A stretch of 64,000 bases of DNA from Lamellibrachia satsuma (lineage: Eukaryota > Annelida > Polychaeta > Sabellida > Siboglinidae), in assembly GCA_033239005.1 (NCBI GenBank), contig BSQZ01000004.1, positions 16,399,507-16,463,506 on the forward strand, read 5' to 3'. Position 1 is the stretch's first letter; the number at the start of each line of letters is the position of its first letter. The position numbers and the translations under genes are program-made. This document shows positions 14,001 to 22,131 of this stretch, one piece after another. Below the pieces are notes generated by a model. It saw only the letters and a program-made list of their open reading frames with translations. It ran no database searches and had not been told where the DNA came from.

Positions 14001-15650
14001 GGACGAAAAATAACAATAATGAAACCCGATTTTCATCATAGCTGGCATCGAATAAATTACTGCACAGCATTGTGCAAGTGGGCGAACCAGCGCTTTAACT
14101 ACAGCGCTAATTTGACTACATATAGCCAGGTTATTTAAAACGCGCATTTCCCGAGTACCAAATTCCACTAGTCAGCTGTTAGTATCGCCTTAATGCGTCC
14201 TTTCTGGAACGCGGCAGAGCGGTGTCATATTACGGAATACAACACGAACGCCTTCCTAACATGGTATGTAGCCCGCTGCATTCCGCGAAACGGGAGCATA
14301 TACCCTAACCGCAACGTCAGCGGTATGCCCCGCGAGCATCTACCCATCTCCCACCAGATGGACACACGAGCCATTCATCCTCCTTACCTCATTAATCATC
14401 CACGATTTTTATGAAACTCATACGCATAACTTTTATGAAACTATAACCGACGAATCACAGCTCTTTACACCATTCACCGCTAACGTACTGAACCCTGATT
14501 GATTAGCTCTCTTATTCTTTGATACCGTACTCAATAACCGCCACGTCAGCGATGTGGAGTTTTCCCTAGGTTTTCATTGAATTTAAAATTAAAATAAAAA
14601 TAAAAAATAAAAATAAAAATAAAAATAAAAATTTAAATAAAAATAAAAAATAAAATAAAAATAAAAATAAAATTTAAAATTAAAATTAAAATTAAAATTA
14701 AAATTAAAATTAAAATTAAAATTAAAATTAAAATTAAAATTAAAATTAAAATTAAAATTAAAATTAAAATTAAAATTAAAATTAAAATTAAAATTAAAAT
14801 TAAAATTAAAATTAAAATTAAAATTAAAATTAAAATTAAACGCTACGTCAGCGATATGTGGGTTTTTCCCAATGTCTATTTTTAGCTACCACAAAAATCG
14901 ACCCACAATTGGGGGTATGAAAACGACTTACATACTACTCACCGCGCTTTTCGTCGCGTTGCGCAGAAATACCTGAAATATATAATATACATACAATACT
15001 GTGTACGTACACACATGCACGCACGCACGCACGCACGCACACGCACACGCACGTCTAGCACACGAAACGGATTTGCATTGTTTTCATTCCTCGACAGATA
15101 TGTTGTTGAAGAATCAAAACATTGAAAGTACATTTTTGTATGTTAGACGTTAGTCCAGTAGACTCATATCCAACCAACCACGTGATGCAGATCAAAGTGG
15201 ACTTTCGCTGTTTTTATTCTGCAACAGCGATACGTAGTATTCAACCCGTTCATACCGTGAAATGCGCCTCTCGCCTGCGCCGTGCCGCTACAATTGCATC
15301 TTCCACCGTAGTTCCACCGAACGATAGGTATTGAGCCAGACGCCCGTGGCCCTGGGAGAATGCGTAGTCTGCCGCTCTCCTCAAGCTCTACGAATATCAC
15401 AAATACAACGTCTTTGACTCTTGCATTAGAGAAACTGCATCATCTGCGTGTGACACCTGCAGGTGGCGAAACTATCGTAACAGAGCAATATACGCTAGAT
15501 GGTGAAACTATCGTGACTGTGTCACACCCGCTAGATGGCGGAACTATCTTAACAGAACGACACCTGCTAGATGGCACATACTTTCTAGATAATTTTCCAT
15601 CCTTTCGTCTCACATTAAACTTACATGCAAACAATACATAATATAAAAGT

Positions 15651-15735
<85 letters not shown>

Positions 15736-18700
15736 GCTGCAGGCGTCAAGTTATATCGACAAAAATATAGGGAATATGTTACTTATGATATTAAGGCTGG
15801 CACATTATTCATAAATTGATGCAACAAAATACGCCTTAACACGAGAAGCCAATCAAATGTTATGAGTTCTCCAGGGTTACTACAACATTACTATAACATT
15901 ACTATAACATTACTCCCGTAGAAATGTTTCAATGCAGTGATTAACCAATGTTCCTTTAGAGATGGGTGTAATGTCAGCCCAACGCAAATAATGGGGCAGC
16001 CTAACGGAGACCGTGGTAGGTGTAAAATAATTACCCTACGCCGTTACTGAACAGATATTGTCTGCTGCACGTGTTTTTCATTCCGCTGTATTTACCATAT
16101 CCTTAATATCAGGATCCGCTCCGTGTTTCAACAGTTGCAGCGCCACTTCTTCCGCATCGAATTCGTCTTCCAACTGAGCCGCTAGATGGAGTGCCGTTGT
16201 GCCGCCAGATGACGCTACTGTGTTGACGTCAACAGCGGTGATCGATAGTAGGAGATCGACTTCGTTCGCGAAGTTATGCCTGCCGCATTGAATGATCTCG
16301 TGTAGGTCGACCTAGACTCCCGCAAAGTAGACGTTGTTGCAAGAGACATCCAGGTAAACACTGAGAGATAGACAGATATACATGTGTATACAGAGACAAA
16401 GGTACACAGGAACACAGGGGGAGATAGACAGATATACATGTGTATACAGAGACAAAGGTACACAGGAACACAGGGGGGAGATAGACAGATATACATGTGT
16501 ATACAGTGACAAAGGTACACAGGAACACAGGGGGAGATAGACAGATATACATGTGTATACAGAGACAAAGGTACACAGGAACACAGGGGGAGATAGACAG
16601 ATATACATGTGTATACAGTGACAAAGGTACACAGGAACACAGGGGGAGATAGACAGATATACATGTGTATACAGAGACAAAGGTACACAGGAACACAGGG
16701 GGGAGATAGACAGATATACAGGTGTATACAGAGACAAAGGTACACAGGAACACAGGGGGGAGATAGACAGATATACATGTGTATACAGAGACAAAGGTAC
16801 ACAGGAACACAGGGGGAGATAGACATATATACATGTGTATACAGAGACAAAGGTACACAGGAACACAAGGGGAGGATTATTTCCAGCCAAATAGCTAACG
16901 GACGGACGGACGGACGGACGGACGGACATTCACAGAACTATGACAACCAAAAATGTTTTGGATAGACCCAAAACTAAGTCTCCAAGATAGCTACTGTGCC
17001 AGAAGGGAAAGGAAAGCAAACATTCAGGACATAGGATACGTAGATGGCTCCTACTGTAGCAGGACCAATGAATCAATGATCCCAGCCAAATCTACTAAAA
17101 CACTAAAAACCACCTGTATAAATTCGGGTCGATCCTGGCTACAAGATATGCCTATGAAGCACCACATTTTAAAGACCACAATAAATGTACGTGGACAACA
17201 TGCGAGAGTGGACGAGTCTGGCGCCACAGGAATTATGCGATGCTCACAACCATGCCAGATGGAGAAAGATCTCTGTGGAAACCTCCAAGCGCGCACCCGC
17301 TCAAGGGATGAATGAGTGGGTGGGTGGGTTAGTGAGTGAGTGAGTGAGTGAGTGGGTGGGTGGGTGGGTGGGTGGGTTGGTGGGTGGGTGAGTGAGTGGG
17401 TGGGTGGGTGAGTGAGTGAGTGAGTGAGTGAGTGAGTGAGTGAGTGAGTGAGTGAGTGAGTGAGTGAGTGAGTGAGTGAGTGCGTGAGTGAGTGAGTGAG
17501 TGAGTGAGTGAGTGAGTGAGTGAGTGAAGCACCGTTAACAACTGTAACGGAAAACTCTGGATTATTACTAGTTTAAAGAAGATCACCGAGGAACCAAATA
17601 GGACCCTACAATCAGAAACAGAAACAAGTTATCTTAATGAAAGGTTAATCAATCAATACTTGAAATTGTTGGTATGAATATCGAATGTTAGAAGGAATAT
17701 GTTTGAGAGAAAGAGCAAGACTGGGGTTTATGAAAGGGTGACGCAACAGAACGGGGATTATGCGTAATAAGAAAAAATTGAGGAAATGCATTAAGGATTT
17801 TGCATTTGGTTTTGTGGATTTGTTGTTTTGGCGGCGAACACAAAGAACTAGTTTTGGAGTGTTGGAGTGTTGGTGTTTTGGAGTGTTGGAGTGTTGGAGT
17901 GTTGGAGTGTGGTGGGTGGAAATAGGATAGGTTAATGGTCAGAATGGTAGATTAAATGTTGTGACACTAAACGCCGTGATCCCTTCTACTTAGCGTCTAT
18001 GCCAGAGGAAGTAAACGCAATCCCCGTAATGGGAATATATGGAACAGGAACTTAAATAAGTTGAAGTAAGAGATATATGGTGGCAAGTTGAACATGTGGA
18101 TTAGGAACATTGCCATTAAATGAGAGATAAGAGTAGAGGGTAGAGGTAACGCAGGACACTTGGTACAGAATATATGTTGGTTCAGAGAGAACAACATTAG
18201 GATAATGGTTTTGGAGCGAGGTGGAGGTTTGGGATGAAGAGACCCTTGAAAATAAATTTATAAAACGGGTGGCGATGAATAGAAAACATAATGAGAACGG
18301 ATGAGGATAGTTTTAGAAAGCAAGTTTGACAAACAAACGGATATGATAGAAGTAGGAGTCAAAGGTCAACAGTAATATAGATGTGGAGATTTAGCAGCGG
18401 CATGTATGAAAGCTAGATGTGTCTGGTAGAGCGTGGCTAGGAGCGATCCTGGCGGGGAATGTGTTCTCAGGGAAGTGTATGATGTAACTCACGTTGGGGA
18501 AGGTAGAAGGAGGCACCTCGGAGTGTATTTTATATTTATGATTACGTTGCTTTCAGTGCTTTCGGCGCTATAAGTGTGTGTGTATAATATAGGCAGTAGC
18601 ATACTAACTGGACATGTTATCACAACTAGTCTACCAAATCCTTCGTGGTTTTTTGAAATGACACGTGTTAAAATACGTCCCAATGCTGAAATACGTCATA

Positions 18701-19173
18701 ACTATGGTACTATACCCATCATTTGCAAAGTGCAAAATGCATAATGTACGTAATTTTAGTGTAGCACCATGCTCCCTAGGCGGCGCCACATTGTTCTGCA
18801 TTCCATAGACGGCGACGCTGTCTCAGGTGTATAATAATTTCTTGTTAGTATATCTTACTATTCTCCTGTCTAACATCGTGACTATATTGTCAGCAGTTGC
18901 ATAGCATAAAACCTCTTGTTATGTTTGTGCGTTGTTTCGTTTGCAACAACATAACAAAACACGTTGACTAAGTTATGTATACACTACTAGGAACGCTGTG
19001 TTTACACAATAAGTCGTGTTTACCTCGTCGCCTGGGACGTTGCTGTCATGATCGACTGTGTCCGTAGCTTGTGAGCTAGTATCTTTGTCCTCAGCATTCG
19101 ATTCCAGTTCTAATTGAGAGTTTGTGTCCAGTGTACTAAGCGTCGTCGAGCTGCCGGTCGTTGCCGCAGCCAT
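1925..19173 (-). CDS. Ankyrin-repeat protein, N-terminal part; exon 3 split by a 12.3-kb insertion
   Basis: Four exons can be assembled on the minus strand, all joining in phase 0: exon 1 19173-19024, exon 2 16311-16096, exon 3 (14972-14940 plus 2624-2568 once the insertion and one target-site copy are removed) and exon 4 2035-1925. The gene continues off the left edge. The product starts with about 50 Ser/Thr/Asp-rich, probably disordered residues and then ankyrin repeats (TTALHLAA, LLKHGADPDIKD, FLELGANPNGLNQ, GALHFAVARCP, LVNGGADVNLRDQ). Ankyrin repeats bind protein partners, and no catalytic domain is visible here. The repeat spacing recalls LEM-domain ankyrin proteins such as ANKLE1, but this is only a guess. 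The allele as sequenced reads into the inserted element and meets a stop four codons past the junction, so it is probably null unless the element is spliced out. Further exons in the introns cannot be excluded. Confidence 0.75.
2095..2109 (+). promoter_or_regulatory. CTCF-like core motif
   Basis: TCACTAGGTGGCGCC matches the bilaterian CTCF core CCASYAGRKGGCRS at 13 of 14 positions. It lies in the intron upstream (in transcript order) of ankyrin exon 4. A single motif match is weak evidence and binding is not shown. Confidence 0.25.
2257..2524. repeat. (GAT/GGT)n trinucleotide tract
   Basis: Nearly uninterrupted GAT and GGT triplets fill half of the short intron between ankyrin exons 3 and 4. 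The open frames here on both strands (poly-Asp/Gly, poly-His) are a product of the triplet repeat and are not genes. Confidence 0.9.
2568..2630 (-). CDS. Ankyrin gene exon 3, downstream part
   Basis: Codes for VEDVRTFLELGANPNGLNQ and ends at donor GTAAGT (2567-2562), phase 0. The right end (2625-2630) is the CACCGC target-site copy abutting the palindromic element. Together with 14940-14972 it restores one continuous open exon. Confidence 0.8.
2625..2630. repeat. Target-site duplication CACCGC, left copy
   Basis: Identical to 14940-14945 and directly abuts the first base of the palindrome. Confidence 0.85.
2729..2936. repeat. AATTTT/ATTTTT tract, left arm
   Basis: A (TTTAAT)-type hexamer array with a more degenerate T-rich inner end. 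It is mirrored in the right arm. Confidence 0.9.
3108..3329 (-). other. 73-aa ORF in left arm, function unknown
   Basis: Real ATG at 3329. Its partner in the right arm (14193-14414, plus) is the same length and differs at only three residues (G/W, T/N, N/S). No family is recognised. Conservation here may simply reflect recent arm duplication. Confidence 0.3.
3740..4610. repeat. Degenerate satellite, left arm
   Basis: About 20 diverged units of roughly 40-50 bp built on a GTTAACGCTTTTAAGCTAAG core followed by TA(A/T)TTACCACATTTAGCTG. The unit spacing is irregular. The array is mirrored at 12990-13860. Confidence 0.8.
5177..5377 (-). other. 66-codon open frame in left arm, related to a 57-kb copy
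   Basis: The open frame has no ATG at its start. It follows a CTTCTAG acceptor-like sequence, so it could be an exon. Its first 35 codons resemble the open frame at 56831-57232 (shared RYK.NGLI.IRHH...VS..QIP.AAI). The right-arm copy at 12218-12418 is identical in protein. The codon differences from the 57-kb copy are a mixture of silent and replacement changes. Function is unknown. Confidence 0.3.
7303..7372. repeat. TTAGGG-like degenerate telomeric patch, left arm
   Basis: Repeated GGGTTAGGGTAGGGTTAG blocks, similar to the metazoan telomere repeat but with 5- to 6-base spacing errors. The mirror copy is at about 10210-10290. Confidence 0.6.
8340..8600. repeat. 60-bp direct repeats beside the palindrome centre, left arm
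   Basis: Four units containing CTTGTGCGCTCCCACTCGT followed by TTTTTTGACATTGGTCAGTCG. They are mirrored at about 8990-9245. Confidence 0.75.
8765..8802. other. 38-bp asymmetric insertion next to the palindrome centre
   Basis: The centre is CACGCGCGCGTG (8807-8818). The left side alone carries 38 extra GC-rich bases between the CCGCCGCCAC and GGAGCACG blocks that otherwise mirror the right side. The insert itself folds (CTGCCGCCGCC facing GGCGACGGCAG). Confidence 0.7.
8990..9245. repeat. 60-bp direct repeats, right arm
   Basis: Inverted copy of the 8340-8600 array with the same unit order. Confidence 0.75.
10210..10290. repeat. CCCTAA-like degenerate telomeric patch, right arm
   Basis: Inverted counterpart of 7303-7372. 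The adjacent bases differ between arms (CCTCGCG against CATAGCG), one of the clear inter-arm differences. Confidence 0.6.
12218..12418 (+). other. 66-codon open frame in right arm
   Basis: Mirror of 5177-5377 with an identical predicted protein. It is the better-conserved part of the two arms. Confidence 0.3.
12990..13860. repeat. Degenerate satellite, right arm
   Basis: Inverted copy of 3740-4610, with the same irregular unit order. This shows that the arms duplicated after the satellite had already degenerated. Confidence 0.8.
14193..14414 (+). other. 73-aa ORF in right arm, function unknown
   Basis: Mirror copy of 3108-3329. All three amino-acid differences are non-synonymous, so purifying selection is not evident. 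Confidence 0.3.
14583..14842. repeat. AAAATT/AAAAAT tract, right arm
   Basis: Inverted counterpart of the left-arm tract. It is longer than the left copy by several units, as expected for slippage after arm duplication. Confidence 0.9.
14940..14945. repeat. Target-site duplication CACCGC, right copy
   Basis: Matches 2625-2630 exactly and abuts the last base of the palindrome. Confidence 0.85.
14940..14972 (-). CDS. Ankyrin gene exon 3, upstream part
   Basis: Acceptor TTTCAG ends at 14973. The 11 codons read VFLRNATKSAV and end with the target-site copy GCGGTG. The element then adds AGT AGT ATG TAA, so the frame stops four codons past the junction. Confidence 0.75.
15010..15054. repeat. (CACG)n microsatellite
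   Basis: ACGCACGC repeats in the ankyrin intron between exons 2 and 3. Confidence 0.85.
15464..15580. repeat. Four ~37-bp repeats, each with a CTAGATGG or CAGGTGG core
   Basis: Units of 36-39 bp share (C/A)C(C/T)(G/T)C(T/A)AG(A/G)TGGYG, then AACTATC, then an A/C-rich tail. The cores resemble CTCF sites (for example CCGCTAGATGGCGG, 13 of 14 consensus positions). The open frames over this interval on both strands have no recognisable family. Confidence 0.6.
15652..15733. repeat. (TA)n microsatellite
   Basis: About 40 uninterrupted TA units. Confidence 0.95.
16096..16311 (-). CDS. Ankyrin gene exon 2 (72 codons)
   Basis: Acceptor GTCTAG ends at 16312 and the donor is GTAAAT from 16095. The exon is phase 0 at both ends. 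The residues include VDLHEIIQCG, GGTTALHLAAQ and LLKHGADPDIKDM, two ankyrin repeat units. An in-frame TAG overlaps the acceptor, which fixes the upstream limit of the exon. Confidence 0.8.
16350..16880. repeat. 58-bp minisatellite beside the exon 2 acceptor
   Basis: Nine copies of a 57-59 bp unit containing GATAGACAGATATACATG, TGTATACAGAGACAAAGG and TACACAGGAACACAGGGG. The array begins only about 40 bp from the ankyrin exon 2 acceptor. The long open frames here in several phases are periodic translations of the repeat. Confidence 0.9.
16893..16926. repeat. (GGAC)n microsatellite
   Basis: About eight GGAC units directly after the 58-bp array. Confidence 0.9.
16927..17309. other. Unassigned intronic sequence with a 120-codon open frame
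   Basis: An open frame runs on the plus strand at 16953-17315 but shows no recognisable domain. It lies in ankyrin intron 1. I see nothing else. Confidence 0.3.
17310..17526. repeat. (GTGA)n/(GTGG)n microsatellite
   Basis: More than 50 tetranucleotide units, mixed GTGG and GTGA to the left and nearly pure GTGA to the right. Confidence 0.95.
17527..19023. other. Remainder of ankyrin intron 1
   Basis: No exon or element recognised. A short array of a 10-bp unit (TTGGAGTGTT) lies at 17858-17912. Confidence 0.4.
19024..19173 (-). CDS. Ankyrin gene exon 1 with start codon (50 codons)
   Basis: ATG at 19173-19171, then a Ser/Thr/Asp/Glu-rich segment ending NVPGDE at donor GTAAAC (19023). The donor is phase 0, matching exon 2. 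No signal peptide is visible. Confidence 0.65.
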
Positions 19174-19850
19174 TACGACCGAGCAATGGAGAAGTTATAA
19201 TATACACGTGTTCATACCAGGCGAAGGTTCCACGACAACAGTTACACTTATAAACGTTACCTCCGAGTCTCACTCAAACGCACTAAAATGTATGTTGTAA
19301 TATCCGTAGCTTTCAAAAATAACTGGTTCCACGGTACAATCTAACATAACATTCGTTTCCTGTGGCAGGCATTCGTTAGCTATTTTTGAGCACCGTACTA
19401 ATGGTCTGACACAGCAGCGATTGTAGTCCCTACATGACGTGAGTTCACGCCCTACATATGAGATTGCATGCTGAATGGATTATTTCAACAAACGTGTATC
19501 GGCTATACTCGACTACTAATCTGCTAACAATACCTACCATCTGCAAGCGAAGGATAATAGTGCGCTACAACAATGCTGTGTCGCCGCTCCGCTTGAGCGA
19601 CGCGCAGTTTATTGAACTATTTTTACATTTCACGCGTGGGTGATCACACGCACTTGGGAAATACACCGCGCAATTGTATTCAGGCGACGAATGTCTAACA
19701 TGTTGTTGCTTGCTTTTATTAATCATACTAAGTACAGCTATATCTAGCAGAGTTGACGTTTAACACATTCGTCTAGCCCTACCTACTTGTTTTGTTACTG
19801 ATAATTATAATATTGGCTTGAAGCAAGTCAGTGGAGTACTTGTTAGAAGT
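19174..19850. other. Upstream region of the ankyrin gene
   Basis: Presumed promoter and 5' UTR side of the minus-strand ankyrin gene. No clear TATA box or other gene is seen. Confidence 0.35.
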
Positions 19851-19857
19851 GTGTGCG

Positions 19858-19877
19858 TGTATGCATGCATGCATGCA

Positions 19878-19913
<36 letters not shown>

Positions 19914-19914
19914 T
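19858..19914. repeat. (ATGC)n/(GTGC)n microsatellite
   Basis: Four ATGC units, then about nine GTGC units. Confidence 0.9.
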
Positions 19915-19977
19915 AGCCGTTTCTATATCAGGCAGGTTGGACCCCTTTCTCTGAACCTTACGTATGTACATTTGTGC

Positions 19978-20023
19978 TGTCGTCGTGTGTCGTGTGTCGT
20001 GTGTCGTGTGTCGTGTGTCGTGC
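19978..20023. repeat. (GTCGTGT)n short tandem repeat
   Basis: Six 7-bp units of TCGTGTG. Confidence 0.9.
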
Positions 20024-20139
20024 AGCTTGTGACGGTGATTGGCGCGTGTCTTCACTGGGCACTTTGCCCCGTGGACATGGTTTGTCACAAAGTATATACC
20101 TGTTTTATCATTGATTAAAGCATGTGTAGCCTCTAGAAA

Positions 20140-20147
20140 TATATTTA

Positions 20148-20228
<81 letters not shown>
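20140..20228. repeat. (TA)n microsatellite
   Basis: About 40 TA units. Confidence 0.95.
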
Positions 20229-20231
<3 letters not shown>

Positions 20232-20639
20232 TAATAAGTAACTAAGTAAATACAGTTCACATATAGAACCACTTTTTTAAACCTAACTATTTTTTTAATA
20301 AATTATTTATTAAAGCTACGTGAATTTTAATTATATGTTAAATACATGCATCAAGACTTAACTGCTTACTTGTTAAACTGGAGAATAACCCGAAATATAC
20401 ACAATCATAACACGAGGTGTACAACTAATATATAACTTAATACCCCAAAAATAGTTACAGATAAGATAGGAACTCATAGTTTGCGAGGTTTTGGAAATTA
20501 TGCAAAAAAATTGTGTGATATAAAAATATGAAGAAAATACTAATAGTAATAATATCAAATACCGCACCAAAACAAAAGGGATTATGCAGAACCTAATTGA
20601 TAAGCAGTTCCAGTTGCAAACAGTTGGATTGGTACACTG

Positions 20640-21000
20640 GGGAGCTATGGAGGAGAAGAAGTTTAAACAGGTGGGTTTTTAGTTAGAAATGTTGTTATGG
20701 AAGTGAGTTCCACAGAGTCGGTGCAGCAATTGAAAAATCTTTAGTTCCAACATTTGTCTTAACACTGGCAACAAAAAATATATTAGAATGAGATGACCGA
20801 AGTTGTCTAGGCTTTCTTGCAGGAGTGAGCCGTGATTGTAAATATGCTGGTTGCTTGGATGAAAGTGTTTGATAGGTAATTATACAGATATTTAAAATAA
20901 TGCGATATCAGACAGGGAGCCAATGCAATTGTTTACGAAGTGGTATATGTGAGAGAAACGAGGAGACCGGGTAACTGCCCTTGCCAAACAATTTTGCACA
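20640..21000 (-). pseudogene. LINE (CR1/L2-like) ORF2 C-terminal relic
   Basis: The minus strand retains the C-terminal signature of CR1/L2-type LINE proteins: a QLHWLPV block, a basic TPARKPRQLRSS block, and DFSIAAPTLWNSLP followed by KTHLF. Several stops and shifts interrupt the frame. No RT core is present, so this is an old 5'-truncated copy. Confidence 0.7.
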
Positions 21001-22001
21001 AATTTCAATATTATTATTGAGAGCAATATTGTGATACAATACTAAACTGCTATACTTGCTATCAAATCAGTAAGACATATATGAATGTATGATTATTATC
21101 TATTACAATTTATATTACATATTATCACACATATTTCAATATATACACACGAATATTCATACACACTCTTTCTCCTTCCGCACACACGCACTGTCATAGC
21201 CTTTTTGTATAAATCAGTTAGTTAATTATATTTCATTGGTGGCTCCTATGAGAATGTAATGTCTTTATAGGAGTCACTGACCCCTTATTAAGTTATATTG
21301 TGTTTGTATTTTTCCACGTGAACATATTATTGCATATTTTGTTTTTGTCGCTCCACTTTTATTTGTACTGTAATCGGGGTCAAATAAACCTTCTTGTTCT
21401 TATTGGCTGTGACATAATTGTTATCTTTATCAATTGCAGTTGGTTACTTTGGTTAACATGTTTTACTGCATTCTTGACATATCGCTGCAAAAAAATGTTT
21501 GTGGATATTCTGGGTAATCTGCTGCGTACGAAACCATTATATAGCCATTCTATGGAAATCAAAACAAACATGGCGTCAACTGTTAGTTCCGTTTTACTTG
21601 TTGTTTCAATGTAAGCGAGGTTTAATATTGTTGTGAATTCACTGTATGCGCGCATGACAGGTAACTTTGAGTAACTTTGATTGGTTACACAAATTCAGAG
21701 TACTCAATCAAATTCGTAAAGTTGAAAAGCGGTAAGTGATTCCTGGTTCTCGTGACAGCGACAAACGGTGTCGCCAAATCACGGGGTCTGGATAATCGAA
21801 GCTACAAACTATATAAAAGTCTATAGAAAAAGTAGTTAGTCAACTGCAAATAGTCATTTATACGCATGAAGTAAAAGCGTCACGTATACCCACAAAGACG
21901 ATTGTCGACTGCAGTCACGTATACGTTTGACGTAACAGTCGTGTGAAAGCGCAACGTTCATAAACTGCCGACGTCCTATACACGTCTAACGTAACAATCA
22001 A
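21001..22001. other. Spacer downstream of PdxT
   Basis: No recognised gene. Part of 21200-21400 resembles repeat sequence near 46310 (shared TTCATTGGTGGC), so it may be LINE 3' UTR. The PdxT 3' UTR must lie at its right end, but no clear poly(A) signal was identified. Confidence 0.35.
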
Positions 22002-22131
22002 TTATGTGACGTAACAGTCACGTGCTGCGTCACGTGTACGTTTGAGGAAGTAGCGGTGCCAGCGGGTGTCGTCTGTCAACTCGGGGTGAAAGGTCGTTCC
22101 TAACACGTTGGCCTGCTCCACCGCGACAACC
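22002..22131 (-). CDS. PdxT: PdxT exon 5 (His/Glu of the triad, stop)
   Basis: Acceptor GTGCCAG ends at 22132. The first base completes Gln212. It codes for [20 protein letters not shown] and a 21-residue tail, with TAA at 22004-22002. This exon is too short to stand out as an open frame. Confidence 0.9.

Larger units (their letters stand above)
2631..14939. mobile_element. 12.3-kb near-perfect palindromic mobile element (Polinton/foldback-like, non-autonomous)
   Basis: The whole segment is two inverted arms of about 6.1 kb meeting near 8812/8813. The outer ends are AGTAGTATGTAAGTCG and its exact complement, and they remain identical over at least the first 100 bases. They are flanked by the 6-bp duplication CACCGC. 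Six-base duplications, long terminal inverted repeats and AG...CT ends are reported for Polintons/Mavericks, but I find no polymerase, integrase or capsid gene, so the element would be non-autonomous. Arms in order from each end: an AATTTT tract, a 73-aa ORF, a satellite of GCTAAG/TTAGCT units, a 66-aa ORF, a TTAGGG-like patch, and 60-bp direct repeats beside the centre. Arm differences include substitutions and indels (arm-specific segments near 3450-3490 and 3580-3610 missing from the other arm), which argues against a simple read-foldback artefact. Confidence 0.85.

Noticed and set aside
16215..16965. Several ~200-aa open frames rich in CVPVYLCLCIH or QRYTGTQGG
   Set aside because: Periodic translation of the 58-bp minisatellite. 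The real exon here is the ankyrin exon at 16096-16311 in another frame.
21571..21615. Possible first exon starting MASTVSSVLLVVS with a GTAAGC donor
   Set aside because: Good start context and hydrophobic start, but no downstream exon could be found on the plus strand, and the region faces the end of PdxT. Left unannotated.
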